Shown: positions 35,264 to 43,904, numbered from the stretch's first letter. The stretch: 64,000 nucleotides of DNA from Halorubrum sp. PV6 (GCF_003990725.2 NZ_CP030064.1:2232001-2296000); one strand, 5' to 3'. Program-made: numbers and translations. The notes: generated by a model from the sequence alone, not told the origin.

Positions 35264-37192
35264 TCAGTCGATCTGTTCGACGTAGTCGTGCTCGTCGGGG
35301 AGTGCGGCGGCGTCGCCCGGTAGCAGCGCGGCGACGAGGTAGTCGGCGTGGGTCCGGAAGTAGTCGACGACGCGAGCGATCCGGTCCGAGTCGATGGCCT
35401 CCAGCGAGTCGAGTAAGACGAACGGCACGGTCTCGTGGACGTCGTGAACGAGGTAGCCCGCGAGCGCGAACACGAGCCCCGTCACCTCGCGCTCGCTCTC
35501 GGAGAGGTGGTCGACCGTGTCCTCGTAGGCCGTCCCGTCCGGCGACGACCGGACGATGTGCAGGTCAAAGCGGGTTCGGGTGACCTTGCGGCGGCCCTCG
35601 CGGCGCTCCGTCTCCCGGCGCTCGATCCAGATGCGGTCGAGGTTCTCGTACTCCAAGATGTCGAGGACGGTCGCCATGTGCTCGTTGAACTCCTCGACCG
35701 CGGTCTCCTCGATGCGGTCGACTCGCGTCCGCAGGTCGGTCAGCCGGTCGGTGACCTGCTCGCGCTCCGCGCGCAGGTCCTCGCGCCGTTCGAGTGCGGC
35801 CTCGCGCTCTTCGATCTCCGCGTCGATGTCGTCGATCTCGTCTTCGAGCCGCTCGATCCGGAGTTCGATCCCGTTCGCCTCGCGGTGGAGTTCCAGCGCC
35901 TCGTCGTAGCCGTCGACGTCTATCGACTCTGCGGCCTCCTCGCGTTCCGCCACCGTCTCGCGTTTCGCTTCGATCTGGGCCTCCAGGTCGTCGATCCGCG
36001 ACTCGGTCGATTCGATCTCGGCTTCCACCGATTCGAGACGCTCCTCGGCTCGCTCGATCTCGCGTTTCGCCTGCCGGATCGCGGACTGCTCGTCGGTGAG
36101 CGTCTCGATCTCCTCGCGGATCTCGTTGCGCTCGTCGAGTTTGGCCGATCGGAGCTCTCGGAGTCGGTCGAGCGTGGCCTCGATCTGATCGGTCTCGACC
36201 GCCGACCCGCAGGTCCAGCAGGTCGTCTGGTCGCCCGCCGTCAGCGTGGCCGTCGGGTCGTCGCTCGGCGCGTCGCCCTCGATGTCGACGCCCGACCCCT
36301 CCACCATGTCCTCGTTGAACCCGATGACGCTGCCGAGTTGGTTGATGTCGTCGTCGAGCGCGCGCTTCCGGCGTCGCAGTTCGTCGATGCGGCCGGCGAG
36401 CCGGTCCGGGTTCCGGTCGGGAGCCTCCGCCGTGTCGACCGTCTCCCGGAGTTCGTCGCGTTCGGAGCGCAGCTCCTCAAGCGTCGAGCGCTCCGTCTCG
36501 AGGTCGAACTCGAGGTCGTCGAGCTCGGAGCGGGCGTCTCGAACCTTCTGAAACGCCGCCTCCATCTCCTGTTTGCGCGTCCGGCTCTCGTCGACGCCCG
36601 CGTCGAGGTCGTCGAGGTCCTCGCGGACCGCCTCCAGTTCGTCTTCGGCGGCCTCCAGCTCCGCGACCGTCTCGCGGCGGTCCGCTTCGAGGGACGGGAG
36701 GTCGTGTTCGAGGCCGTCGAGGCGGTCGATCTCGGACTCTAACTCGTCGCGCTGCTGTTTGCACTCGCGGATCTCGGCGTCGATCGCGTCGGTGTCGATC
36801 GGCCGCATGATGATCTCCCGGAGGTCGTCGCCGCGCGCCACCGCCCTGCGCGCCTCGTTGTCTTCGAGCAGGAACGCGAACAGGTCGGCCAGCTCCGGGT
36901 CGTCGAGGTACGGGTCGCCGTCGAAGGCGACGGTGTCCCCCCGGCGCCGCAGCGTTCGCGTGTACGTCTCACCGTCAAGTTCAAGCGTCACCGCACCCTC
37001 CTCGGCGTCCCCTTTTAAGGAACTCTGGCGGCTCCCCAACCCGGTCATCAGCGCTTGGAGGAAGGAGGTCCGGTTGGTCGCGTTCCGCCCGGTGAGAACC
37101 GAGACGCCGTCGGAGAGCGTCACCGACGCCTCGTCGATGCCGCCGATATTGCGGACATCAACGCGAACGGAGTGCTTCGGAAGTTGAGCCAT
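35264..37192 (-). CDS. sph3: Archaea-specific SMC-related protein, Sph3-like
   Basis: A 642-residue coiled-coil ATPase-like protein. The head starts with an unusual P-loop TGRNATNRTS, in which the usual Lys of Walker A is Arg. Long heptad-rich arms (about 130-270 and 345-480) flank a hinge with a CWTCG motif resembling a Rad50 zinc hook. The C-terminal head has the signature LSESEREVTG and the Walker B VLLDSLEAID. The family is known as SMC-related proteins (ASRPs) of haloarchaea; Sph3 is linked to cell shape with RdfA. The start is supported by the TATA-like GATTTAACAC (37220-37229). Confidence 0.85.
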   Translation of the reverse strand: MAQLPKHSVRVDVRNIGGIDEASVTLSDGVSVLTGRNATNRTSFLQALMTGLGSRQSSLKGDAEEGAVTLELDGETYTRTLRRRGDTVAFDGDPYLDDPELADLFAFLLEDNEARRAVARGDDLREIIMRPIDTDAIDAEIRECKQQRDELESEIDRLDGLEHDLPSLEADRRETVAELEAAEDELEAVREDLDDLDAGVDESRTRKQEMEAAFQKVRDARSELDDLEFDLETERSTLEELRSERDELRETVDTAEAPDRNPDRLAGRIDELRRRKRALDDDINQLGSVIGFNEDMVEGSGVDIEGDAPSDDPTATLTAGDQTTCWTCGSAVETDQIEATLDRLRELRSAKLDERNEIREEIETLTDEQSAIRQAKREIERAEERLESVEAEIESTESRIDDLEAQIEAKRETVAEREEAAESIDVDGYDEALELHREANGIELRIERLEDEIDDIDAEIEEREAALERREDLRAEREQVTDRLTDLRTRVDRIEETAVEEFNEHMATVLDILEYENLDRIWIERRETERREGRRKVTRTRFDLHIVRSSPDGTAYEDTVDHLSESEREVTGLVFALAGYLVHDVHETVPFVLLDSLEAIDSDRIARVVDYFRTHADYLVAALLPGDAAALPDEHDYVEQID

Positions 37193-37524
37193 TAATTCGG
37201 TGAGAGAACGATACTCACGGTGTTAAATCTGTCTTTCGGCCGAGTGGTCGGCCGCGCGTCGCTCGGAGTCGCCGGCGGGCGGCGCGGTTTCGGTTGGGTC
37301 GGCGGCTTCGGCGGTCGAGAGGGTTTCGCACCGATTCGAGAACAGAAAGTAGTATACGATAAATGGGTAGTTAAGACATTTATAAATATATTTAAATTAT
37401 ATCGGGGCGGAGAGACCGTCCCGAAAGAAGGACGACACCGTCTCTCGGGGCTCCGCCGTCCACGCGGGAACCCGGACGCGCCCCGATCCGAACCGATACC
37501 CGTATCGGCGTCGCAGGTGCGTCT
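37193..37524. other. AT-rich divergent intergenic region
   Basis: About 330 bases between sph3 and the methyltransferase gene. The sph3 promoter lies at its left end. A striking AT-rich core occupies about 37340-37400 (for example TTTATAAATATATTTAAATTATA). It could be a promoter, a DNA-unwinding or nucleoid-protein site. No start codon with a sensible frame follows within 100 bp, so no small gene is called. Confidence 0.5.
37493..37508 (+). promoter_or_regulatory. Perfect palindrome in the core promoter of the methyltransferase gene
   Basis: CCGATAC-CC-GTATCGG, 7-bp arms with a 2-base centre, lies 17-32 bp before the ATG. This covers the place where the TATA box of a leaderless gene should be, so a protein bound here would block transcription. 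Confidence 0.45.
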
Positions 37525-38118
37525 ATGGGCCGATTTCAGAACACGGGACAGCCGGATTGGGACTGGTGGGGGCGCGTGTGGCCAACGCCGGGGGCCACGC
37601 TCCGTCGGTTGGGGCTCGCGGCCGGGGACCACGTCGTCGAGATCGGCAGCGGCAACGGCTACTTCGCGCTGCCGGCGGCGCGGGTCGCCGGCCCCGCGAC
37701 GGTGTACGCCGTCGATGTCGACGCCGGGTTGCTCCGCGAACTCGACGCGCTGGCGACGACCCAGGAGGTCGACAACGTCACCGTCGTCGAGGGGGACGCG
37801 CGAGCGCTCCCGGAGCTCCTCCCGGAGCCCGTGGACTTCGCGTTGTTTGCGAACGCGTTCCACGGCGTTACCGACCGAGCCGCGTTCGTCGAGAGCGTCG
37901 CCGCCGTCCTCGCCGACGACGGTCGGTTCGCCGTGGTGAACTGGCGCAATCGCCCGCGTGAGGAGACGACCGTCGACGGGGAGCCGCGCGGGCCGCCCAC
38001 GGACCTGCGGCTCTCGCCGGCCGAAACGAGGCGGGCCGTCGAAGGCAGCGGTGCGTTCCGACTCGCAGCGGAGGTCGACCTGCCGCCGTACCACTACGGG
38101 CTCGTGTTCGAGCGCTGA
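37525..38118 (+). CDS. Class I SAM-dependent methyltransferase
   Basis: A 197-residue Rossmann methyltransferase. The SAM-binding motif I is VVEIGSGNGYFALPAA near residue 38, with an acidic end of strand 2 (VYAVDVDAGLL), motif III VEGDARALP and the strand-4 FALFANAFHGV. The start MGRFQNTGQPDWDWW is conserved-looking for a small archaeal group. The substrate is unknown. It is convergent with the zinc-ribbon gene, ending 3 bp from it. Confidence 0.9.
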   Translation: MGRFQNTGQPDWDWWGRVWPTPGATLRRLGLAAGDHVVEIGSGNGYFALPAARVAGPATVYAVDVDAGLLRELDALATTQEVDNVTVVEGDARALPELLPEPVDFALFANAFHGVTDRAAFVESVAAVLADDGRFAVVNWRNRPREETTVDGEPRGPPTDLRLSPAETRRAVEGSGAFRLAAEVDLPPYHYGLVFER

Positions 38119-38121
38119 CGG

Positions 38122-38790
38122 TCAGTCCAGCGCGCGCAGCGCCTCTGCGGCCTCGCGAGCCGCCCGTAGGTGGTCGCGTGCGCGACGCGGGTCGTCGGTC
38201 GCTTCGGCGGCGCGGGCGAAGCGCGTCAGCGTCCGCGTCAGCGACTCGCGGGCGTCGTCGACCGCGCCCGGCTGCGCAGTCGTCTCGGTCCCGGTCTGGG
38301 GTGTGGTCGCAGGCTCCGCGCCTGTTTGCGACGGCCTCGGTGTGGTCGGCTCCGAGGGCCGCGCCGCGGTGGTGTCGGCCGGCTGTGCCGCCGAAGGTCG
38401 GGCCCCCTCGGCGGGAGGCGCCTGTTCGCCGGTCGACGGTGCCGCGCCGTTTTCGGCCGCGCCCGGTGGTGAGTCGGTCGCCTCCCGCTCGCCAGCGTGG
38501 GCGTTCGCTCGGGTGGGATCGGCGTCCGGCCGCGTCGCGGTCTGTGCGTCGCTCGTCGCGGTCTCTCCCGAACCGCCCTGCTGTCCGGTCGTCTGGCACG
38601 TCGGGCAGAACTCCTGGCCGTCGTGTCGGAAGATGGGGTCGCCGCAGTCGTCGCAGTGGCGGTTCGTCATCGTCGCTCCCTGGAGGAGTAGCTCGGACAT
38701 CCGCTGGGTGTGTTCGCGCTTCTGTTCGTCATCTGCGAACTTCTCGCGGAGTTTCTCGCGTTCGGCCTCTTTGTCGAACCCGTCGCTCAT
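38122..38790 (-). CDS. Sjogren/scleroderma autoantigen-like (ZNRD2-type) zinc ribbon protein
   Basis: A 222-residue protein. The N-terminal about 75 residues (EHTQRMSELLLQGATMTNRHCDDCGDPIFRHDGQEFCPTC) match the autoantigen p27 / ZNRD2 family, with two CxxC knuckles binding zinc. The following 100 residues are a low-complexity Ala/Thr/Pro/Gly linker and a C-terminal helix (about 170-222) rich in Ala and Arg. The family's function in archaea is not established. The ATG before SDGFDKEAE is chosen; an upstream in-frame start is unsupported. Confidence 0.82.
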   Translation of the reverse strand: MSDGFDKEAEREKLREKFADDEQKREHTQRMSELLLQGATMTNRHCDDCGDPIFRHDGQEFCPTCQTTGQQGGSGETATSDAQTATRPDADPTRANAHAGEREATDSPPGAAENGAAPSTGEQAPPAEGARPSAAQPADTTAARPSEPTTPRPSQTGAEPATTPQTGTETTAQPGAVDDARESLTRTLTRFARAAEATDDPRRARDHLRAAREAAEALRALD

Positions 38791-38866
38791 GGGCGGACGA
38801 ACGTGGTTCACGAGCAAAAGTCCGTGGGCTCGGGACGGAAGGCGCTCACGGGACGAGCGCGAGCCG

Positions 38867-39289
38867 CTACTCTTCCGTCTTCGTGCGGTCGTCGGGGTCG
38901 AGTTCGCCGCGGTGGATCTTCGAGCCGTCCTGGGCGACCTGTCGGCCGAGGACGGCGCATTTCACGCGCATCGGGGAGATGTCGACGCCGAGCATCTCCG
39001 TGACGTCGTCCGTGTCGAGCGCGTCGAGGTCCTCGATGGCCATCCCGTGGAGTCGCTCGGAGAGCATACTCGCCGAGGCCATCGAGATGGCGCAGCCGTC
39101 GCCGGTGAACCGCACCGAGTCGATGGTCTCGCCCGCGTCGTCGAGGGCGACCTCCATGCGGATCGTGTCGCCACAGGAGGGGTTCTCGCCGACGTGCGTG
39201 AAGTCCGGATCCTCGAGTTCCCCGTAGTTGCGCGGGTTCTTGTAGTGGTCCAGGATCTGCTGTCGGTACATGTCCGAGCCCAGTCCCAT
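38867..39289 (-). CDS. sufU: Fe-S cluster scaffold SufU/NifU-like
   Basis: A 140-residue protein of the SufU/IscU type: MYRQQILDHYKNPRNYGELED, then cysteines in NPSCGDTI, GDGCAIS and RVKCAVLGRQ, the three ligands for zinc or the nascent cluster. The insertion between helices, as in SufU, is present (about residues 70-90). It accepts sulfur from the cysteine desulfurase encoded 0.9 kb upstream. The start at MGLGSDMYRQ is preferred over a longer frame. Confidence 0.9.
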   Translation of the reverse strand: MGLGSDMYRQQILDHYKNPRNYGELEDPDFTHVGENPSCGDTIRMEVALDDAGETIDSVRFTGDGCAISMASASMLSERLHGMAIEDLDALDTDDVTEMLGVDISPMRVKCAVLGRQVAQDGSKIHRGELDPDDRTKTEE

Positions 39290-39420
39290 ATCGACCCGAA
39301 ATACGCCTGTGTGAGTCAAAAGGGTTCCGTCGACCGAAGCGAGAGCGGGCGCCGAAGTGGAGACGAGAGGCGGAGTGGAAACAAGAGCCAGAGTGAAAGC
39401 GGGACCCGGCGCGTGACCGG

Positions 39421-39966
39421 CTACTCCTCGGAATCGGTCGATTCGGCGACCGCGCCAGTTCCGGTCGAAGAGTGGGCCGTCGTCGCGCGGGCGTCCGGGT
39501 CGACGTCGCTACCGAGCCCGCGGAGCCAGTCGAGGATGCACTCGTACTGGCCGCGGTCCGGCTGTTTGACGAAGTACGCGTCGGCGCCGGCGTCGAGCGC
39601 CCGCGCCTCGGTCGCCGCCTCACAGCAGGTGGAGTGGAAGGCGACCGGCAGGTCGCTGCCCCGCGCTCGGAGCCGTTCGACCAGTTCGACCCCGGAGCCG
39701 TCCGGCAGCCGCTGTTCGGTCACGAGACAGTCGGCGGCGCCGGCGTCGAGCGCGTCGAGCGCCGCCGCCATCCCGTCGACAGCCCGGACCGTCACCCCGT
39801 CGGCGAACCGCTCGACGAACGCCGCCAGCAGCTCGGCCGACTCCGCGTCCGGCTCGACGTGGAGCAGGACGACGGGACCCTCGCCCTCGGTCGGGTCGTC
39901 ACCGGCGGCGGTGCTTGAGTCCGGCTGTGCGGCGGACGCGGTCGGATATCGTGTTGACTGTGTCAT
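39421..39966 (-). CDS. Receiver-like domain protein with a substituted phospho-acceptor
   Basis: A 181-residue protein made of a Ser/Thr-rich leader (1-30), a receiver fold (about 31-150) and a flexible tail. The fold shows VVLLHVEPDAES, DCLVTEQRLPDGSG and AYFVKQP. At the phospho-acceptor place the usual Asp is Glu84, while Lys134 is retained and the acidic pair is reduced to Glu38. Such receivers often are locked in an active-like state or sense something else. It lies between the sufU and sufS genes on the same strand, each with a gap of 130-230 bp, so operon membership is uncertain. Confidence 0.75.
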   Translation of the reverse strand: MTQSTRYPTASAAQPDSSTAAGDDPTEGEGPVVLLHVEPDAESAELLAAFVERFADGVTVRAVDGMAAALDALDAGAADCLVTEQRLPDGSGVELVERLRARGSDLPVAFHSTCCEAATEARALDAGADAYFVKQPDRGQYECILDWLRGLGSDVDPDARATTAHSSTGTGAVAESTDSEE

Positions 39967-40157
39967 AGATTGGAGACGCGAGAGGGGTCTGTCATGCTGA
40001 GTCGACAAACGCGGCCCGCCCACGTATAAGTGGAAGACGCTCAGTCCGGTTCGTCCCGAATTAAGCCCGTTTTAGTTCCGCGTATGGCGGCCGCTTACGG
40101 TGTTTTTCGGCCGTTCTGTCGCATCGCGTCGATGCCGGTCGGAGGGTGAGCGAACGC

Positions 40158-40175
40158 CCCCCACAGTGGTGGGGG
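40158..40175 (-). terminator. Hairpin downstream of the cysteine desulfurase gene
   Basis: Arms CCCCCAC and GTGGGGG with an AGTG loop begin 17 bp after the sufS stop codon on the minus strand. It is the only strong hairpin in the gap and may end or slow sufS transcription before the receiver gene. Confidence 0.4.
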
Positions 40176-40192
40176 CGGCTCGCGAGGCGCCG

Positions 40193-41470
40193 TCAGGCGA
40201 ACAGGTCACGCGCCGCGCCGACGGCCTCGGTGAGCGCGTCGACCTCTTCGATGGTGTTGTACAGATAGAAGGAGGCGCGCGCCGAGGCCGCGACGCCGAG
40301 TTCGTCGTGGAGCGGCTGCGTGCAGTGGTCGCCGGCGCGGATCGCGACGCCGTAGTCGTTGAGGATACTGGACAGGTCGTGGGCGTGGACGCCCTCGACG
40401 TTGAACGCGACGAGCCCGCCGCGGTCGTCGCCCGGCGGGCCGTATATCTCCACGCCGTCCATCGCCGAGAGCTCGTCGTAGGCGTACTCGACGAGGAGGT
40501 CCTCGTGGGCCTGGACGTTCGCCATCCCGATCTCGTCGAGGTACTCGATCGCGGCCGCAAAGGCGATCCCCTGTGCGATCGACGGCGTCCCGGCCTCGAA
40601 CTTCCACGGGAGGTCCTCCCACGTGGAGTCCTCGAAGGAGACGCGCCGGATCATGTCGCCGCCGTAGAGGTACGGCTGCATGTCGTCGAGGATCTCCTCG
40701 CGACCGTACAGCGCGCCGATGCCCGTGGGACCGCACATCTTGTGTGCCGAGAAGGCGAGGAAGTCGACCCCGAGGTCCTCTACGTCGACCGGGCGAGTCG
40801 GCACCGACTGCGCGCCGTCGGCGAAGACGTACGCGTCGTGGTCGTGTGCGAGGTCGGCCAGTTCCGAGAGGGGGTTGATCGTGCCCAGCGTGTTCGAGAC
40901 GTGGACGACCGACACCATCTGCGTGTCGTCGTCGATGAGGCTCGCGGCGTGGTCCATGTCGAGCCGCCCCTCGTCGGTGACGTCGATGAAGCGCACGTCG
41001 GCGCCGGTGCGTTTGCCGATCTGCTGCCACGTCACCAGCGACGCGTGGTGTTCCATCTGCGAGAGGACGACGTTGTCGCCCGGCCCGAGCTCTTCGAGCC
41101 CCCACGCGTAGGCGACGAGGTTCATCGCCTCGGTCGTGTTCTTCGTGAAGATGACTTCCTCGCGGCCCGCGGCGCCGATGAAGTCGGCGACGGTGTCGTG
41201 TGCCTCCTCGTAGGCCACGGAGGCCTCCTGGCTCAACTGGTGGATCCCGCGGTGGACGTTGGCGTTGTAACTCCGGTAGTAGTCGGAGATGGTGTCGACG
41301 ACGGGGTCCGGCGTCTGTGAGGTCGCCGCGTTGTCGAGGTAGACGAGCGGCGTGTCGTCGCTCGGGCCCTCGCCGGGTGACTCCGGATCGCCGCCGACCG
41401 ACCGATCGAGGATCGGGAAATCGGCCCGGAGCGCCTCCACGTCGAACGGGTACTGCTCCTGAACTCCCAT
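40193..41470 (-). CDS. sufS: Cysteine desulfurase SufS
   Basis: A 425-residue PLP enzyme that takes sulfur from cysteine for Fe-S clusters. Visible: YLDNAATSQTP near the N terminus, QMEHHASLV, FADGAQSVPTRPVDV, the PLP lysine in FSAHKMCGPTGIG and the catalytic cysteine in RAGDHCTQPLH near residue 375, a type II (SufS) arrangement. The start at MGVQEQYPFD is chosen over an upstream Met. An N-terminal acidic insertion (GGDPESPGEGPSDD) is typical of haloarchaeal versions. The scaffold sufU lies downstream. Confidence 0.95.
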   Translation of the reverse strand: MGVQEQYPFDVEALRADFPILDRSVGGDPESPGEGPSDDTPLVYLDNAATSQTPDPVVDTISDYYRSYNANVHRGIHQLSQEASVAYEEAHDTVADFIGAAGREEVIFTKNTTEAMNLVAYAWGLEELGPGDNVVLSQMEHHASLVTWQQIGKRTGADVRFIDVTDEGRLDMDHAASLIDDDTQMVSVVHVSNTLGTINPLSELADLAHDHDAYVFADGAQSVPTRPVDVEDLGVDFLAFSAHKMCGPTGIGALYGREEILDDMQPYLYGGDMIRRVSFEDSTWEDLPWKFEAGTPSIAQGIAFAAAIEYLDEIGMANVQAHEDLLVEYAYDELSAMDGVEIYGPPGDDRGGLVAFNVEGVHAHDLSSILNDYGVAIRAGDHCTQPLHDELGVAASARASFYLYNTIEEVDALTEAVGAARDLFA

Positions 41471-41624
41471 TGTCCGTGATTGGGTCCCGAACACTAACAC
41501 ACCTTCGGTCCGGCGGGTGTTGCGGGTGACTCGGACGCGGGTCGGCTTTTAAATAGAGCGCGCGGAGGCCGCCGCAACGCTCTGGGTCGTTCTCTGCAGC
41601 CGCGCGCCGTCTCGGCCTCACATC

Positions 41625-41714
41625 TCCTCAACCTCGCGCCTTCTCGCGCCTCCCCAGTCTCAATCCTCCCCAGTCTCACGCCTCCGCAACCTCGCGCCTC
41701 CCCAGCCTCGTCGC
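41625..41714. repeat. Degenerate 16-bp tandem repeats
   Basis: Five 16-bp units with the pattern TCCnCAnnCTCnnnCC (for example TCCCCAGTCTCAATCC, TCCCCAGTCTCACGCC and TCCGCAACCTCGCGCC) and one 10-bp partial unit (41641-41650). The 16-bp period breaks any reading frame, so the region is not coding. Confidence 0.8.
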
Positions 41715-41731
41715 TCACTTCGTTCGCGACG
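41709..41731. repeat. Hairpin-forming inverted repeat
   Basis: CGTCGC and GCGACG arms enclose the 11-base loop TCACTTCGTTC. The sequence directly follows the 16-bp tandem repeats and lies between sufS and hemC. Similar elements are common in haloarchaeal intergenic DNA. Confidence 0.5.
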
Positions 41732-41887
41732 CCCTCGCGCGTGCGACTCGCGGCCCGTCGGCCGCTCGCCGGCACGCGCCACCGCGGTTCATTTATAAGC
41801 GATCGCCCCGGAACGCTCCCGTCCGCCCGCCTCCCGGCCCGACGCCCGAACTAGTGCGCTTTTGAACGCGGGGGCCCGAGTTCGGGT

Positions 41888-43114
41888 ATGACCGATACCC
41901 TCAGGCTCGCCACGCGCGGGTCGGATCTGGCCCTCCGACAGGCCGGAACCGTCCGCGACGCCCTGTCGAGCCGCCGACGCGACGTCGAACTTCGACGCGT
42001 CGAGACCCGCGGCGACCAGATCCCCGACGAGCTGATCCACCGCCTCGGCAAGACGGGGGCGTTCGTCCACGCGCTCGACGAGGAGGTCCGCGACGGCGAC
42101 GCGGATCTGGCCGTCCACTCGCTGAAGGACGTACCCACCGAGGGGATAGCCGACATGGTGATCGCCGGCGTCCCCGAGCGCGCCCCCTCCGGCGACGTGG
42201 TCGTCAACCCCGACGGCCTCGGGATCGCTGACCTCCCGGCCGGCTCCGTGGTCGGAACCGGCTCGCTCCGCCGGACCGCCCAGATCAAGGCCGCGCGCCC
42301 GGACCTGGTCGTCGAACCGCTCCGCGGCAACGTCGACACCCGGATCGAGAAACTGCTCGCGCCCCGACTGCAGGCGGAACACGAGCGGCGGCTGATCGCG
42401 TCGGGCGAAGCGAGCGCGGCGACGGCAGCGAAGGGCGGCGACGACGGGGAAAACGAGGGCGGCGAGGCCGACGAGCCGAACTGGGACGCGCTCAGCGACG
42501 ACGAGGACGGCGGAGACGACGCCGGCGAGGACGGTGAAGACGACGCGGACGACGCGGAAAGCGAGGTCGACGAGGAGTTCGACCGCACCGTCGAGGAGTG
42601 GTTCGACTCGCTCTCCGATCTCGAACGATCGGCCATGGAACGAAAGGTCGAGACGGAGTACGACGCCATCGTCCTCGCCGAGGCCGGCCTCCGGCGCTCG
42701 GAGCTGTTCTACGACGTGGAGACGACCCGCCTCCCGCGCGAGGAGTTCGTCCCGGCGGCCGGGCAGGGCGCCATCGCCGTCACCGCGACCGACCCGGACG
42801 TGGTCGAGGCGGTCCACTCGGCCATCGACCACCCGCGGACCCGCGTCGCCGTCACCGTCGAGCGCACGATCCTCGGCGAACTCAACGGGGGCTGTGTCGC
42901 CCCGATCGGCGTCTCGGCGCTCGTCCAGGGCGAACACGTCCACACCCGCGTTCGCGTGCTCTCGACCGACGGCACCGAGGAGGTGGCGGACACCCGCGAT
43001 CTGCCGATCCGGTCGCACGCGAAGGCCGCCGAGGAGTTCGCGGCGGACTTGGCCGACCGCGGCGCCGCCGACCTGATCGAGGCCGCGCGCGAGGAGGCCG
43101 AGGTCGATGCGTGA
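41888..43114 (+). CDS. hemC: Hydroxymethylbilane synthase with a large acidic insertion
   Basis: A 408-residue porphobilinogen deaminase, first enzyme of the hemC-cobA-hemD operon. Canonical motifs: LRLATRGSDLALRQA, GKTGAFV, AVHSLKDVPTE, GTGSLRRTAQ, the PLRGNVDTR block and the cofactor-binding Cys in GGCVAPIG. Between RIEKLL (about 157) and EYDAIVLAEAGLRR (about 257) an insertion of about 100 acidic residues separates elements that are adjacent in other organisms. This accounts for a length well above the usual 300-320 residues. It overlaps cobA by 8 bp. Confidence 0.95.
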   Translation: MTDTLRLATRGSDLALRQAGTVRDALSSRRRDVELRRVETRGDQIPDELIHRLGKTGAFVHALDEEVRDGDADLAVHSLKDVPTEGIADMVIAGVPERAPSGDVVVNPDGLGIADLPAGSVVGTGSLRRTAQIKAARPDLVVEPLRGNVDTRIEKLLAPRLQAEHERRLIASGEASAATAAKGGDDGENEGGEADEPNWDALSDDEDGGDDAGEDGEDDADDAESEVDEEFDRTVEEWFDSLSDLERSAMERKVETEYDAIVLAEAGLRRSELFYDVETTRLPREEFVPAAGQGAIAVTATDPDVVEAVHSAIDHPRTRVAVTVERTILGELNGGCVAPIGVSALVQGEHVHTRVRVLSTDGTEEVADTRDLPIRSHAKAAEEFAADLADRGAADLIEAAREEAEVDA

Positions 43115-43904
43115 GGGGGATGACGCGGGCGACGCGGTCGGCACCGTCTACCTCGTCGGCTCCGGACCCGGCGACCCGGACCTGCTGACGGTTCGAGCCG
43201 CCGAGCTGATCGAGTCGGCGGACGTGGTCCTCCACGACAAGCTTCCGGGCCCGGAGATACTCGGACGGATCCCGGAGGCGAAGCGCGAGGACGTGGGCAA
43301 ACGCGCGGGCGGCGAGTGGACGCCTCAGGAGTACACGAACCGGCGGCTCGTCGAACTGGCACGCGAGGGGAACTCGGTCGTCCGGCTCAAGGGCGGCGAC
43401 CCGTTCGTCTTCGGGCGCGGCGGCGAGGAGGCCGAACACCTCGCCGAGGCGGGGATCCCCTTCGAGATCGTTCCCGGCGTCACCTCCGCTATCGCGGGCC
43501 CCGCAGTCGCCGGAATCCCGGTCACCCACCGCGATCACGCGTCCTCCGTCTCGTTCGTCACGGGCCACGAGGACCCGACGAAAGAGGAGTCGGCGGTCGA
43601 CTGGGACGCGCTCGCCGCGACCGGCGGCACCATCGTCGTGCTGATGGGCGTCGGCAAACTCCCGGCGTACACCGCGGAACTCCGCGAGGCCGGCCTCGCG
43701 GGCGACACCCCCGTGGCGCTGGTCGAGCGCGCGACGTGGCCCGACATGCGCGTCGCGACCGGCACCCTCGACACCATCGTCGACGTGCGCGACGAGGCGG
43801 AGATCGAACCCCCCGCGATCACCGTGATCGGCGACGTGGCCGCGACGCGCGAGCGGGTCGCCGAGTTCCTCGGAAACGACGCCGAGCGGGGTGAGACCCC
43901 GTGA
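43107..43904 (+). CDS. cobA: Uroporphyrinogen-III C-methyltransferase
   Basis: A 265-residue SUMT enzyme, adding two methyl groups to uroporphyrinogen III on the way to sirohaem and cobalamin. Motifs: [66 protein letters not shown] and VLMGVG. It is overlapped by hemC on one side (8 bp) and by hemD on the other (4 bp). No CysG-type fusion is seen. Confidence 0.96.
   Translation: MREGDDAGDAVGTVYLVGSGPGDPDLLTVRAAELIESADVVLHDKLPGPEILGRIPEAKREDVGKRAGGEWTPQEYTNRRLVELAREGNSVVRLKGGDPFVFGRGGEEAEHLAEAGIPFEIVPGVTSAIAGPAVAGIPVTHRDHASSVSFVTGHEDPTKEESAVDWDALAATGGTIVVLMGVGKLPAYTAELREAGLAGDTPVALVERATWPDMRVATGTLDTIVDVRDEAEIEPPAITVIGDVAATRERVAEFLGNDAERGETP

Noticed and set aside
37220-37939. Plus-strand frame running into the methyltransferase region
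   Set aside because: It reads through the AT-rich spacer and then out of frame through the methyltransferase gene; no conserved motif.
41709-41731. Considered as a CRISPR-like or insertion-sequence end
   Set aside because: Only one copy in the window, no spacer periodicity and no transposase nearby.
41494-41775. Possible small minus-strand protein between sufS and hemC
   Set aside because: The region consists of 16-bp tandem repeats, a period that is incompatible with a conserved reading frame, and the translation is Arg/Glu-rich low complexity.
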